64,000 nt of DNA. It comes from Andreprevotia sp. IGB-42 (GTDB taxonomy: Bacteria; Pseudomonadota; Gammaproteobacteria; Burkholderiales; Chitinibacteraceae). A program made the position numbers and the translations under genes. Location: contig NZ_WXTX01000011.1 of NCBI RefSeq assembly GCF_009848685.1, forward strand, positions 101,415 to 165,414, written 5' to 3'. This document shows, one piece after another, positions 53,761 to 63,349 of this stretch. Positions within the stretch are counted from its first letter, which is position 1. Each line of letters begins with the position of its first letter. The notes beneath the pieces are model-generated. The model searched no databases. It saw only the letters and a program-made list of their open reading frames with translations, and was not told the DNA's origin.

Positions 53761-54821
53761 TTTTGGTTACTGGGGGCGCCGGTTTCATTGGCGGCAACTT
53801 TGTGCTCGATTGGCTGGTGCAACAGGATGAGCCCGTCATCACCCTCGACAAACTCACCTACGCGGGCAATCGCGATACGCTCAAATCGCTGGATGGCGAT
53901 GCGCGCCATCTGTTTGTGCAAGGTGATATCGGTGATCGTGATCTGGTCGGCCAGTTGCTCGCCACGCATCAGCCGCGCGCGGTAATCAACTTTGCCGCGG
54001 AGTCGCACGTTGATCGCTCCATCCATGGTCCCGGCGATTTCATCCAGACCAATGTGGTTGGCACGTTCAACTTGCTTGAATCGGTGCGCGCCTACTGGGT
54101 TGCTCTGCCTGCGGAACAGAAGACCGCATTCCGCTTCCTGCATGTGTCGACCGATGAGGTCTATGGCACGCTGGAAGCGGATGATCCGCCGTTTACCGAG
54201 ACCAATACCTACGAGCCCAACAGCCCGTATTCGGCCAGCAAGGCCGCCAGCGATCATCTGGTACGCGCGTGGCACCATACCTACGGGTTGCCGGTACTGA
54301 CCACCAATTGCTCGAACAACTACGGGCCGTACCATTTCCCGGAAAAACTGATTCCGCTGGTCATCCTGAACGCGCTGGCAGGCAAGCCGCTGCCTGTCTA
54401 CGGCGATGGCCAGCAAGTGCGCGACTGGTTGTACGTGACCGATCATTGCAGCGCCATCCGCCGCGTACTCGAGGCCGGTACGCCGGGCGAGACCTATAAC
54501 GTGGGCGGCTGGAACGAAAAGCCCAACCTGGACGTGGTGCACACCATCTGTACGCTGCTGGATGAGCTGCAGCCGCGCAGCGATGGCAACGCATACAGTG
54601 CACAGATCACCTTCGTCCAGGATCGCCCGGGCCACGATCGCCGTTACGCGATCGACGCGCGCAAGCTGGAACGGGAACTGGGCTGGAAGCCGGCTGAAAC
54701 GTTCGAGAGCGGCATCCGCAAGACAGTGGCGTGGTATCTGGCCAATCAGGACTGGGTGAGCAACATCACCAGCGGCGCGTACCGCAGCTGGGTCGACAAG
54801 CAATATGGGGCCGGGCAATGA
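53757..54821 (+). CDS. rmlB: dTDP-glucose 4,6-dehydratase
   Basis: RmlB is the second enzyme of dTDP-L-rhamnose synthesis. The 354-residue short-chain dehydrogenase has the NAD loop [13 protein letters not shown] (~4-16), the [11 protein letters not shown] segment, HVSTDEVYG with the catalytic Thr-Asp-Glu, and [15 protein letters not shown] with the Tyr-x3-Lys pair. [15 protein letters not shown] binds substrate. It overlaps the upstream transferase and the downstream rmlD by four bases each, so the rml genes are translationally coupled. Confidence 0.96.
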   Translation: MILVTGGAGFIGGNFVLDWLVQQDEPVITLDKLTYAGNRDTLKSLDGDARHLFVQGDIGDRDLVGQLLATHQPRAVINFAAESHVDRSIHGPGDFIQTNVVGTFNLLESVRAYWVALPAEQKTAFRFLHVSTDEVYGTLEADDPPFTETNTYEPNSPYSASKAASDHLVRAWHHTYGLPVLTTNCSNNYGPYHFPEKLIPLVILNALAGKPLPVYGDGQQVRDWLYVTDHCSAIRRVLEAGTPGETYNVGGWNEKPNLDVVHTICTLLDELQPRSDGNAYSAQITFVQDRPGHDRRYAIDARKLERELGWKPAETFESGIRKTVAWYLANQDWVSNITSGAYRSWVDKQYGAGQ

Positions 54822-55711
54822 AAACGATACTGGTGACCGGCAAGCTCGGGCAGGTCGGTTTTGAACTGCAGCGCAGCCTCGCCGTACTTGGCCAGGTAGT
54901 TGCCGTGGATCGCGATGAGTGCGATCTGACCGATGTAACTGCCATTGGTGCACTGCTGGATCGCGTGCGCCCCGATATCATCGTCAATCCCGCAGCGCAT
55001 ACCGCGGTGGACAAAGCCGAATCCGAACCCGCGCTGGCCGAGGCGATCAACGCCGCTGCACCACAGGTATTGGCGCAATGGGCCGCGCAACACCAGGCAT
55101 TGCTGGTGCATTACTCTACCGATTACGTGTTCGATGGCAGCCAGCCCGGCTGGTATGCCGAAACGGACAGCCCCAACCCGCAATCGGTGTATGGCAAGAC
55201 CAAGCTGGCTGGCGAACTGGCCATACAGGCCAGCGGTTGCCGCCACCTGATCTTCCGTACCAGCTGGGTGTTCGGCGCGCACGGCGGCAACTTTGCCAAG
55301 ACCATGTTGCGGCTGGCCCGTGAACGTGAAGAGCTGAAAGTGGTGGCCGACCAGCATGGCGCGCCCACCAGCGCAGCGCTGTTGGCCGATGTGACTGCGC
55401 AGGTGCTGGCGCAATACCTGCATGCGAAGAACCCGGCAGATTTTCCGTTCGGGCTCTATCACCTGGTGGCGGCAGGTCGCACCTCATGGCATGAATACGC
55501 GCAGGCCGTGGTGGGCGAAGCGCTGGCACGGGGCATAGCCCTCAAGCTGGACCAGAGCGCCATCCTCCCGATCCCGACTAGTGCCTACCCGCTACCTGCA
55601 CCGCGGCCAGCCAATTCGGGCCTGTCTACCGACAAGCTGCGCAGCACGTTCGGCCTGACCTTGCCGGAATGGCAACAGGGCCTCGCGCACGTGATGCAAC
55701 TGATCTGCTGA
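54818..55711 (+). CDS. rmlD: dTDP-4-dehydrorhamnose reductase
   Basis: RmlD makes dTDP-L-rhamnose with NAD(P)H. The 297-residue protein begins [18 protein letters not shown] and has [24 protein letters not shown], and [11 protein letters not shown] with the catalytic Tyr and Lys. [18 protein letters not shown] is characteristic. The ATG at 54818 overlaps the rmlB stop by ATGA and rmlA follows 7 bp later. A longer frame from 54731 overlaps rmlB and is rejected. Confidence 0.96.
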   Translation: MKTILVTGKLGQVGFELQRSLAVLGQVVAVDRDECDLTDVTAIGALLDRVRPDIIVNPAAHTAVDKAESEPALAEAINAAAPQVLAQWAAQHQALLVHYSTDYVFDGSQPGWYAETDSPNPQSVYGKTKLAGELAIQASGCRHLIFRTSWVFGAHGGNFAKTMLRLAREREELKVVADQHGAPTSAALLADVTAQVLAQYLHAKNPADFPFGLYHLVAAGRTSWHEYAQAVVGEALARGIALKLDQSAILPIPTSAYPLPAPRPANSGLSTDKLRSTFGLTLPEWQQGLAHVMQLIC

Positions 55712-55718
55712 GAGATTC

Positions 55719-56603
55719 ATGAAGAACCGTAAAGGCATCATCCTGGCCGGGGGCTCCGGCACCCGGCTTTACCCGGCCACGCTGGCTGTTTCCAAGCAGT
55801 TGCTGCCGATCTACGACAAGCCGATGATCTATTACCCGCTCAGCACGCTGATGCTGGCGGGTATCCGCGAAATTCTCATCATTTCTACCCCGCAAGATAC
55901 GCCGCGTTTCGAGCAGTTGCTCGGCGATGGCAGTCAGTGGGGCTTGTCGCTGCACTATGCGGTGCAGCCCAGCCCGGATGGCCTGGCGCAGGCCTTCCTG
56001 ATCGGCGAGGATTTCCTTGCCGGCGACAATGCCGCGCTGGTGCTGGGCGACAACATTTTCTACGGCCACGACTTTGCCGGCCTGCTGGGCGACGCCGCAG
56101 CCGCACAAGACGGTGCAACCGTGTTTGCCTATCGCGTGAATGATCCGGAGCGCTATGGCGTGGTCGAATTCGATGCACAGGGCAGGGCGCTGAGCCTGGA
56201 AGAAAAACCGGCCAAGCCCAAATCGCATTACGCGGTAACCGGGCTGTATTTCTACGATAGCGATGTGGTGGAGATCGCCAGATCGATCAAGCCATCACCA
56301 CGCGGCGAGCTGGAGATCACCGATCTGAATGCGGTTTACCTGCAGCGCGGCAAGCTTGACGTGCAAACCATGGGACGCGGCTACGCATGGCTGGATACCG
56401 GTACGCATGAGTCATTGCTGGAAGCCAGCCAGTTCATCCAGACCATCGAAGCCCGCCAGGGCCTCAAGGTCAGCTGCCCGGAGGAGATTGCCTACCGCAA
56501 TGGCTGGATCGATGGCGCTGCACTGCAAAAGCTGGCGGAACCCTTGAAAAAGAACGGCTATGGCCGCTATCTGCTCAACCTTACCCAGGAAAGACTTTTC
56601 TGA
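55719..56603 (+). CDS. rmlA: Glucose-1-phosphate thymidylyltransferase
   Basis: RmlA makes dTDP-glucose from glucose 1-phosphate and dTTP, the first step. The 294-residue protein has [20 protein letters not shown] (~5-24), the nucleotide-binding signature, [32 protein letters not shown] with metal-binding Asp, and the [20 protein letters not shown] motif (~164-183). Full length. Its stop overlaps the rmlC start (TGATG). Confidence 0.97.
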   Translation: MKNRKGIILAGGSGTRLYPATLAVSKQLLPIYDKPMIYYPLSTLMLAGIREILIISTPQDTPRFEQLLGDGSQWGLSLHYAVQPSPDGLAQAFLIGEDFLAGDNAALVLGDNIFYGHDFAGLLGDAAAAQDGATVFAYRVNDPERYGVVEFDAQGRALSLEEKPAKPKSHYAVTGLYFYDSDVVEIARSIKPSPRGELEITDLNAVYLQRGKLDVQTMGRGYAWLDTGTHESLLEASQFIQTIEARQGLKVSCPEEIAYRNGWIDGAALQKLAEPLKKNGYGRYLLNLTQERLF

Positions 56604-57154
56604 TGAATGTGATCGATACCGCGATTCCCGACGTCAAAATCATCGAGCCGCAAGTGTTCGGCGATGATCGCGGGTTTTTCCTTGAAAGTTTCAACCAGAC
56701 CAAATTCAATGCCGCGGTCGGCCGCGACGTGGCGTTTGTGCAGGACAACCATTCGCGCTCGCAATGCGGCGTGCTGCGCGGCCTGCATTATCAGATCCAG
56801 CAGCCGCAAGGCAAACTGGTGCGCGTTGTGGCTGGCGAAGTATTCGATGTGGCGGTGGATCTGCGCAAAAGCTCGCCGACGTTCGGCCACTGGGTCGGTG
56901 TGACGCTGAGTGCGGACAACAAGCGCCAGTTGTGGGTGCCGGAAGGCTTTGCCCATGGTTTCCTGGTGACCAGTGATCATGCAGAGTTCCTCTACAAGAC
57001 CACTGATTTCTGGGCGCCACAATACGAGCGCGGCATCGTCTGGAACGACGCCACACTGGCCATCAACTGGCCAGATGCGGACGTGAGTGAACTGCTGGTA
57101 TCCGGCAAGGATGCTGCCGCGCAGCATTTTGCCAGCGCGGATTACTTCGACTGA
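56603..57154 (+). CDS. rmlC: dTDP-4-dehydrorhamnose 3,5-epimerase
   Basis: RmlC epimerises dTDP-4-keto-6-deoxyglucose at C3 and C5. The 183-residue cupin has FGDDRGFFLESFNQTKF, the active-site loop NHSRSQCGVLRGLHYQIQQP (~50-69) with catalytic His, QGKLVRVVAGEVFDVAVDLR and PEGFAHGFLV. It is the last of the rmlBDAC genes and faces the convergent gspK gene 51 bp away. No clear terminator is seen between them. Confidence 0.97.
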   Translation: MNVIDTAIPDVKIIEPQVFGDDRGFFLESFNQTKFNAAVGRDVAFVQDNHSRSQCGVLRGLHYQIQQPQGKLVRVVAGEVFDVAVDLRKSSPTFGHWVGVTLSADNKRQLWVPEGFAHGFLVTSDHAEFLYKTTDFWAPQYERGIVWNDATLAINWPDADVSELLVSGKDAAAQHFASADYFD

Positions 57155-57205
57155 TGTCATCCATGGCGTGGCCGGTGCATGCAGCTCGCAGCGGCCAGGC
57201 CAACA

Positions 57206-58258
57206 TCAGTTGGTAAACGGGTTCTGGGTCATTTCCTTTTCCAGATCGACCTGGAAACCGCTCACGTTGGGCAGCTTGGGCAAGTCACGCTCAGCCACAG
57301 GTTCTGCCAGCATCAGTTCTTGGCTGTCATTCACCCGCCACGCGTGGTCTGCCGCCTCGGGGGTGATGGTGACGGTACTGCGCCATGCGCGTTTGCCACC
57401 TTGTGCTGCAATGGTCATGACCACGCTGGTGGATGGAAACAGCACCGCTTTATGCGCCTGCAGAAAAGCCACGCCATTGGTATTCAGATACGCAGATGCC
57501 AGCAGCTCCATGCCATTTGCATCCAGTGATTCGCGGCTCTGGATGAAATTGCGCGCATCCCGCTCCGACATGCTCAAGGTTGCAACCAGGGTACGCCACG
57601 TTGCGGTGGCGGGATTGATGCCGGTGATGTTCTGGCCGATCACTACGTGGCTGGAAATGGCGTCAGGGGATTGCCATAGCGCTTTGGTTTCTGCCCAGTT
57701 GTAAACTCTCGCCAGCTCGCTGATCGATTCCAGCGGCTGGTTGCGCGGGGGCAGCATCTTTTTTCTCAGATAGGCGTCTTTTTCGGCACCCTGCATGCGG
57801 TGCAGGTCGTCGTTATCTGCATAATCTTCCAGCGTATCGAGCAGCACGGCATTGGCCTCGCCGGTCACGCCGTAGGTGGTCAGCAATCCTTCCAGCCAAG
57901 CGCGTGGCGCGGTGCGCAAATTGATCAGGCCGCGGCCATCCTGCAGCGAGATTGCCATGCCGTCGCCTGCATCGTACCAGCGGCCGTCCATGCGGATGGC
58001 GATCTCATCCCCCCCCAGGCCGATGATGGAGCGCCGGGTGGTGGCGAGCAGGTAAATCATCCGGGCTGCTTTATCCCGTGCCAGCCGCTCCTGTCTGGCG
58101 AAGTCCTGTTCTGCCACGGCAAGATTGAGCGCCGTGGAGATCCGCTGGCCTACATAGGCACCCACGAGCGCCAGCAGCGCCAGCGCAGCAATGGTCATCA
58201 CCAGCACGTAGCCGCGGTTGCGCGCATACTCGTTATGGTGGCGGGCGTTACTGGGCAT
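57206..58258 (-). CDS. gspK: Type II secretion minor pseudopilin GspK
   Basis: The roughly 350-residue protein begins with a short leader (NRGYVLVMTIAALALLALVG), in which Gly precedes the cleaved N-methylated residue, then a helical pilin stem and the large K-type domain with the conserved YDAGDGMAISLQDGRGLINLRT (~80) and FIQSRESLDANGMELLASAY. GspK caps the pseudopilus tip with GspI and GspJ. It is the last gene of gspEFGHIJK. Starts at 58258 and 58267 are both possible; the gene overlaps gspJ by about 10 bp. Confidence 0.85.
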   Translation of the reverse strand: MPSNARHHNEYARNRGYVLVMTIAALALLALVGAYVGQRISTALNLAVAEQDFARQERLARDKAARMIYLLATTRRSIIGLGGDEIAIRMDGRWYDAGDGMAISLQDGRGLINLRTAPRAWLEGLLTTYGVTGEANAVLLDTLEDYADNDDLHRMQGAEKDAYLRKKMLPPRNQPLESISELARVYNWAETKALWQSPDAISSHVVIGQNITGINPATATWRTLVATLSMSERDARNFIQSRESLDANGMELLASAYLNTNGVAFLQAHKAVLFPSTSVVMTIAAQGGKRAWRSTVTITPEAADHAWRVNDSQELMLAEPVAERDLPKLPNVSGFQVDLEKEMTQNPFTN

Positions 58259-58898
58259 TGAGTGCATTGTCCTGCTTGATTGCGTCCAGCAGGAACTGTG
58301 GCGGTTTCTTGTCATCAATCCATGGGTCAACCGTGACGCTGGCCAGCCAGTAATCCATGGCAACGGTGTCATTCTCGTTCTGCACGCTGATTTCCACTGC
58401 ACTAGGCACGTGCTCGCTGGCCTGGGTGCGGCTGTTCCAGATGGATAACACCTTGCCCTCGGTATTGAAGTAGCCGAAGCGGGCTTTGCCTTCCGGCCAG
58501 CTGGCCAGCTCGACACTGGTTTCCCCGGCGGTATAGATCAGCGCCGTACCGCCTTCGTCGCGTTTTTTCAGCCGCAGCTCGATCAGCTCCGGGGCACTGG
58601 TCAACTCGGCACTCAGCGGGCGCAGCACCAGTGCACGAAATCCCGTTTCATCGCCATCAAAATGGTCCGGGGATTCGGTCTTGACCGCCTGCAAGCCGGC
58701 AATGGTCTGCCTGAACCACAAGCGCTGGCGCGTGCCCCTTTCGCCGTCATTCACTTCTGCACTCAATTTCTCGCGGATCTGCAACACGTAGAAGCTGGCG
58801 CCCATCAGCAGCGTCATCACCAGCGCGGTCATTACCAGCGCGACCATGACTTCGATCAGCGTAAAGCCGTGCTGCGCCGCTTTGCTGGATGCAGGCAT
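58248..58898 (-). CDS. gspJ: Type II secretion minor pseudopilin GspJ
   Basis: The 216-residue protein has a prepilin leader cut after Gly in QHGFTLIEVMVALVMTALVM (~11-30), the conserved Glu at +5, and a mixed domain with LWFRQTIAGLQ and SVEISVQNENDTVAMDYWLA. It fits GspJ, which joins I and K at the tip. Its start overlaps the gspI stop (TGATG). The prepilin peptidase needed to process it is not in the window. Confidence 0.85.
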   Translation of the reverse strand: MPASSKAAQHGFTLIEVMVALVMTALVMTLLMGASFYVLQIREKLSAEVNDGERGTRQRLWFRQTIAGLQAVKTESPDHFDGDETGFRALVLRPLSAELTSAPELIELRLKKRDEGGTALIYTAGETSVELASWPEGKARFGYFNTEGKVLSIWNSRTQASEHVPSAVEISVQNENDTVAMDYWLASVTVDPWIDDKKPPQFLLDAIKQDNALNAQ

Positions 58899-59323
58899 CA
58901 GAAAGGTGCCTTGAAGCTGCGTGCCTTGAAGGCGCGTGCCAGCACGGCGCTGTCGTCGAACCACGCACGCTCCGCTCCCTGCTCGTAAACCTCGTAGCGG
59001 TATTCATACAGCCGCGCGTCATGTGCACCGTAGCCGCGCGGATAACCGCTCTGCGGTGCGGCGGCAAGCAGTTTGCGCTCCCAGACCACCCGCAGGGTGT
59101 CCACCTTCAATTCACCCTTGTTATCGGCGCCGTCCGGCAAGATGCGCATGCGATCTTGCACCAGGCGCACTGCCGCCATGCGCGCGTATTCGGTACGCAG
59201 GCGCATCACCGAATGCAGGCCGCTTTCTGCCCACAGCACGATGGCAACGCCGACGGAAGTGACCAGCACCAGCGCGACCAGTACTTCAAGCATCACGAAG
59301 CCCCGGACGGTCACGTGTTTCAT
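58898..59323 (-). CDS. gspI: Type II secretion minor pseudopilin GspI
   Basis: The 141-residue protein has the prepilin signature VRGFVMLEVLVALVLVTSVG (~6-25) with cleavage after Gly 8 and Glu at +5, then a short domain with AVRLVQDRMRILPDG. The position between H and J and the size match GspI, which starts tip assembly. It overlaps gspH by ATGA and gspJ by TGATG. Sequence similarity alone would not separate it from other minor pilins; context decides. Confidence 0.85.
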   Translation of the reverse strand: MKHVTVRGFVMLEVLVALVLVTSVGVAIVLWAESGLHSVMRLRTEYARMAAVRLVQDRMRILPDGADNKGELKVDTLRVVWERKLLAAAPQSGYPRGYGAHDARLYEYRYEVYEQGAERAWFDDSAVLARAFKARSFKAPF

Positions 59324-59733
59324 TGGTCTTCGTCAACCGGCGTGCAGGCCGGCGCGGTGATCTTGTAACTGGCGGCCAGCTGCGCGTGATCATCCGTCAC
59401 TGCGATGCTGGAGCTGCTGCAAATCTGGCTGGGAGAGATCCGCAATGGCGGGGTGAAGGCGGCATGCCAGCCAGCCGGCAGCGACAGGATTTCTTCGCCC
59501 TGGTTGAGCTTTGGCGCATCCAGCTTTTCCAGCACCATGACTTCGCCACTGAGGCGGGCCCATCGTGGCAGCTGGCTCAGTTGCGCCTGGAACTGATCCA
59601 GTGCAAAGCGCCGGCCGGAGCGTTCCAGCTGGCCGACGAAGTTGGGCGCCACCAGGCCCATCAGCAGGCCCAGCAACGCCAGCACCACCAGAAGTTCAAG
59701 CAGCGTGAAGCCCGCCGCAATGCGCACGTTCAC
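59320..59733 (-). CDS. gspH: Type II secretion minor pseudopilin GspH
   Basis: The 137-residue protein starts with a very short leader and the pilin core AAGFTLLELLVVLALLGLLM (~6-25), cut after Gly 8, followed by FVGQLERSGRRFALDQFQAQ and a short C-terminal domain with two Cys late (SQICSSSS, APACTPV). GspH is the minor pseudopilin that links the tip to the GspG fibre. It follows gspG by 5 bp. Confidence 0.82.
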   Translation of the reverse strand: MNVRIAAGFTLLELLVVLALLGLLMGLVAPNFVGQLERSGRRFALDQFQAQLSQLPRWARLSGEVMVLEKLDAPKLNQGEEILSLPAGWHAAFTPPLRISPSQICSSSSIAVTDDHAQLAASYKITAPACTPVDEDQ

Positions 59734-59738
59734 GCTGC

Positions 59739-60248
59739 CTATTTGTCCAGCGTATCGCCGCCAGCAGCAGGCGCTGCCGACTTGTCCTTGGGCAGCATGC
59801 CCACGTCGGCATCGTTGCCTTCACCACCCGGCTTGCCATCTGCCCCGTAGGAGAAAATACCGAACGGGCGGCCATCGGGGCCGGGAACTACGTACTGGTA
59901 CGGGTTGCCCCATGGGTCATCCGGCAGCGCATCTTCCAGGTAAGGGCCATGCCAGCGCTTGGCCAGCTTTTCCTCTCCCGGCGGGCTGGCCAGCATGGCC
60001 AGTCCTTGTTCCTTGCTCGGGTAGGTACCGATATCGAGACGCATGGTTTCCACCGCACCACGCAACTGCTTCACCTGGGTGATGGCCGTTTGCACCTTGG
60101 CGGTATCGACCTTGGAAAAAAGGCGCGGGCCGACCAGGCTGACCAGCATGCCGATGATCACCAGAACCACCAGCATTTCAAGCAGGGTAAAACCGCTGGT
60201 GCGGGATTGCCGGGCATTCAGCACCCGGGTGCTATGGGATTTAATCAA
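59739..60248 (-). CDS. gspG: Type II secretion major pseudopilin GspG
   Basis: The 169-residue protein has the prepilin signature TSGFTLLEMLVVLVIIGMLV (~17-36) and the GspG-specific calcium-binding region PYLEDALPDDPWGNPYQYVV and FGIFSYGADGKPGGEGNDAD. GspG polymers form the pseudopilus body. The C terminus is about 20 residues longer than usual (PKDKSAAPAAGGDTLDK). No ATG fits; it starts with TTG at 60248, overlapping the gspF stop, with GAGG about 8 nt ahead. Confidence 0.93.
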   Translation of the reverse strand: MIKSHSTRVLNARQSRTSGFTLLEMLVVLVIIGMLVSLVGPRLFSKVDTAKVQTAITQVKQLRGAVETMRLDIGTYPSKEQGLAMLASPPGEEKLAKRWHGPYLEDALPDDPWGNPYQYVVPGPDGRPFGIFSYGADGKPGGEGNDADVGMLPKDKSAAPAAGGDTLDK

Positions 60249-61447
60249 AACTTCACCTCAGTCAAACTCGTCATCGCCAGCACCACGCCAACCATGACAA
60301 AACCAATCACGATACCCAGTATCAGGATACTTGCGGGTTCGATCAACGACACGACACGGCGCTGCAGAGACTGGTTCTTGTCACTCCAGTAGTGTGCAAC
60401 GTGCTGCAGCATGGGCCCCAGCTCGCCGGATTGCTCACCTACTCGGATCATCGACAGGGACGTAGGTTCCAGTAGCCGCTGGTGTTCGATTGCTTGTGAC
60501 AGCTTGCGGCCGCGATTCACCTGCGTGCGCACGTCTTCCAGCTTTGCCGCCGTCTGGCGCAAGCGTACCGAACCGGCAGCCAGCTCCAGCGCACCCAAGA
60601 TGGCTACACGGCTTTGCAGCAGCATGGCAAGGCCATTGGTCCAGCGGGCCGTTTCGCCGCTGTTGATCCACTCGCCCAGGATGGGCATGCGCGCGGCGGC
60701 TTCGATCACGCGGATGCGCAACACCGGATTGCGTGCGGCGATGATGCCGCCAAATACCAGTGCGCCCAGCAATACCAGCGTTTCAACGAAGTGCGCATTG
60801 AAAAACATGCCGGTACGCAGCACCACTTCGGAGATCCATGGCAGATTCTGGATTCTACCTTTGAGCAGGCCGGCAAATCGCGGTACCACGAAAGAAAAAA
60901 TGAACAGGATGGCGATCGAACCGGTGCTGATCAGGATGATGGGGTAGACCAGTGCCTCGCGCGTTTGCGAGCGCATTTTGGCATCGAACTCCATCTGGTC
61001 AGCCGCGCGGCTGAGCGCCAGCCCCAGGTTGCTGGTGGCCTCGCCAGCGCGCACCATCGCGAACACATACTCGGGGAGCTTGAGCTCGGTTTTAGCCAGT
61101 GCGGCAGAGAAGCCTTCACCGGCATGAATGGCAGTCAGCATGCGCCCCAGCGGCACTGAAAGCGGCGTGTCGCGGCTGGCATCCTTGAGCGTTTCCAGCG
61201 CCTCTGCAAGGCTGATACCGGCATTGGCCAGCGTTGCCAGCTCACGGATCAGCATCACCAGGTCGGCATGCCCGACCTTGCCACGGCTGCGCCGGCTGTT
61301 GGTTTGTGTCCCGCTTTCCTTGAGCTCGAACACCAGCAACAAGCGGTCTTCCAGCAAGCGCATGGCTTCGTCGGTTGAGTCCGCACTCAACTGTCCGGTT
61401 TCTACCCGGCCATCCGCAGTCGCCGCCCGGAACGAATAGTCGGGCAT
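60245..61447 (-). CDS. gspF: Type II secretion inner-membrane platform protein GspF
   Basis: The 400-residue protein has two copies of the T2SSF domain (~65-190 and ~270-390), each ending in membrane helices. Motifs include LIRELATLANAGISLAEALE, ALSRAADQMEFDAKMRSQTR, ALVYPIILISTGSIAILFIF and, near the end, PASILILGIVIGFVMVGVVL. It links the GspE ATPase to the pseudopilins. Its start overlaps the gspE stop (TGATG) and its stop overlaps gspG, so the cluster is one coupled transcript. Confidence 0.95.
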   Translation of the reverse strand: MPDYSFRAATADGRVETGQLSADSTDEAMRLLEDRLLLVFELKESGTQTNSRRSRGKVGHADLVMLIRELATLANAGISLAEALETLKDASRDTPLSVPLGRMLTAIHAGEGFSAALAKTELKLPEYVFAMVRAGEATSNLGLALSRAADQMEFDAKMRSQTREALVYPIILISTGSIAILFIFSFVVPRFAGLLKGRIQNLPWISEVVLRTGMFFNAHFVETLVLLGALVFGGIIAARNPVLRIRVIEAAARMPILGEWINSGETARWTNGLAMLLQSRVAILGALELAAGSVRLRQTAAKLEDVRTQVNRGRKLSQAIEHQRLLEPTSLSMIRVGEQSGELGPMLQHVAHYWSDKNQSLQRRVVSLIEPASILILGIVIGFVMVGVVLAMTSLTEVKF

Positions 61448-63174
61448 CAGTCCGCCTCGCGCTGCGACAGCGCAGAGCCCGCCACGGCAAATACTTCTTC
61501 CAGGCTGGTCATGCCGCGTGCGGCCTTGAGCAAGCCATCTTCATACAGATAGCGGAACTGGCCATCGAGCGCCCGCAGCAGGTCAAAGTGCGATGGCGAT
61601 GGCTGGCTCAACACTGCGCGGATGCGTTCGGTAGCAGGCAGCAGTTCATAAATCGCACTGCGCCCGCGATAGCCGCTGTCCGAACATGCGGTGCAACCGA
61701 CCGGACGGCGGAAATGCCACTCGCTGCGTGGTACCTTTAGCCGCTCCAGCGCGCGCGTTGCATATTCGGGTAGCAATTCGCTCACGTCATACGGCTGGCT
61801 GCAATGGATGCACAGTTTGCGCACCAGCCGTTGCGCCACCACGCCGCGCACGGTGGCGCCTACCAGGAATTGCTCGACACCCAGGTCGGTCAGCCGCAGA
61901 AAGGCCGTCGCACTGTCGTTGGTGTGCAGGGTGGACAGCACACGGTGACCGGTGAGCGAGGATTGCACGGCGATGCGTGCGGTTTCCACATCACGGATTT
62001 CGCCGATCATGATGGTGTCGGGGTCATGCCGCAGAATCGAGCGCAATGCGGCGGGGAAGCTGAAGCCGATATCGGCATTGGCCTGGAACTGGGTGACCCC
62101 ATCAATCTTGTATTCGACCGGGTCTTCCACGGTCAGGATGCGCTCGTGCTCGCGATCACACGCCGAAAGCGCAGCATACAGGGTCGTGCTCTTGCCCGAG
62201 CCGGTCGGGCCGGTCACCAGGATGATGCCGTCCGGCATGGTCATCCATTGCTGGAACATCGCCAGGTGGTCGGGCTCGAAGCCGAGGATATCGAGCGAGA
62301 AGCGCTTGTTCTGCGATACGGGCAGCAAACGCATCACCAGTGATTCACCACGTACCGAGGGGATCACCGACACACGGATATCGGTTTCCACGCCGGCAGA
62401 GCGGCTGGAAAAACGGCCATCCTGCGGCAGGCGGCGCTCTGCAATATCCAGGCCGGAAACCAGTTTGATGCGGCTGACCACGGCATCGAAACGATCTCGC
62501 GGGTAGTGTTCTGTCGCCTGCAGCACGCCGTCCACCCGGTAACGCACCACAAAGCCGTATTCCAGCGGCTCGATATGGATATCGGATGCCGCCTTGTCGG
62601 TAGCGCGAGCCAATACGCCATTGACCAGCTCAACCACCGGCGCATCTTCTGCCAGCCGACGCAAATCCTGATCACCACTCTGCCGTTCGCGCGCCTCTTC
62701 ACGATAGACTTCGCCCAGCATGCGTTCAAAATCACGCTGCGCAATTAACGCCCAATCACAATGCTGCCCATCCAGCAGATGGCCGAACAGGTATTCCTGC
62801 AAGCCGGAGTCAAGCGGGTCGCGACTGATGACGAGTGGGATCTGGGCTTCGCGGGGCAGGATCAGGAAGGCAAAGCGCAGCGCCAATGCACGCGTGATGC
62901 GATGGGCCAGATGATAGCCCTGAATGGCGAGGGGCGCTTCCGGGTGCGCCATGCTCTCAAAGACCGGGAAGCCTAGCTGGGCGCTCAACGCCTCCAGCAA
63001 GGTGAACTCGGAAATCAAACCGAGCCGGATCAGGATGGCTCCCAGCCGGTCCCCCGCGCTGTCGCGCTGGTGGGCCAACGCTTTATCGAGGGCTGTTGCA
63101 TCGATCACGCCACGGCTGATCAGTATTTCGCCCAGACGGGGTGTTTGCACCTCAGGCACGGTTCGATATTCCAC
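61447..63174 (-). CDS. gspE: Type II secretion ATPase GspE
   Basis: The 575-residue ATPase powers pseudopilus growth. It has an N-terminal MshEN-like domain (~8-150, RLGEILISRGVIDATALDKA), the ATPase core with GPTGSGKSTTLYAALSACDR, Asp-box ILTVEDPVEYKIDGVTQFQ, Walker B DTIMIGEIRD, and the GHRVLSTLHTND motif. The zinc tetracysteine (CIHC and CTAC, ~470-510) marks GspE/PilB types. Only GTG starts are available; GTG 63174 has GGGGG 7 nt upstream and is preferred over 63198. It is the first type II gene in the cluster. Confidence 0.95.
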   Translation of the reverse strand: MEYRTVPEVQTPRLGEILISRGVIDATALDKALAHQRDSAGDRLGAILIRLGLISEFTLLEALSAQLGFPVFESMAHPEAPLAIQGYHLAHRITRALALRFAFLILPREAQIPLVISRDPLDSGLQEYLFGHLLDGQHCDWALIAQRDFERMLGEVYREEARERQSGDQDLRRLAEDAPVVELVNGVLARATDKAASDIHIEPLEYGFVVRYRVDGVLQATEHYPRDRFDAVVSRIKLVSGLDIAERRLPQDGRFSSRSAGVETDIRVSVIPSVRGESLVMRLLPVSQNKRFSLDILGFEPDHLAMFQQWMTMPDGIILVTGPTGSGKSTTLYAALSACDREHERILTVEDPVEYKIDGVTQFQANADIGFSFPAALRSILRHDPDTIMIGEIRDVETARIAVQSSLTGHRVLSTLHTNDSATAFLRLTDLGVEQFLVGATVRGVVAQRLVRKLCIHCSQPYDVSELLPEYATRALERLKVPRSEWHFRRPVGCTACSDSGYRGRSAIYELLPATERIRAVLSQPSPSHFDLLRALDGQFRYLYEDGLLKAARGMTSLEEVFAVAGSALSQREAD

Positions 63175-63349
63175 AAAAAGACCCCCGGATTGTACCACCG
63201 GCGCGATACGCTGCCGCGCTCGCCTGTAGCCGGCAGCTACCCATGCGCATCACTTGCAGTGGTCAACAACCAGGTGGGGTGGTCACCTTGCTCATCCTCC
63301 GCCGGTTAATCGTGGCAGCGAGACGCTGGATTCCTCGCCGCTAAACCGG

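Noticed and set aside
51729..57154. The glycan genes considered as a full O-antigen or capsule locus
   Set aside because: No flippase, polymerase, chain-length or export gene is in view, and only one glycosyltransferase is present.
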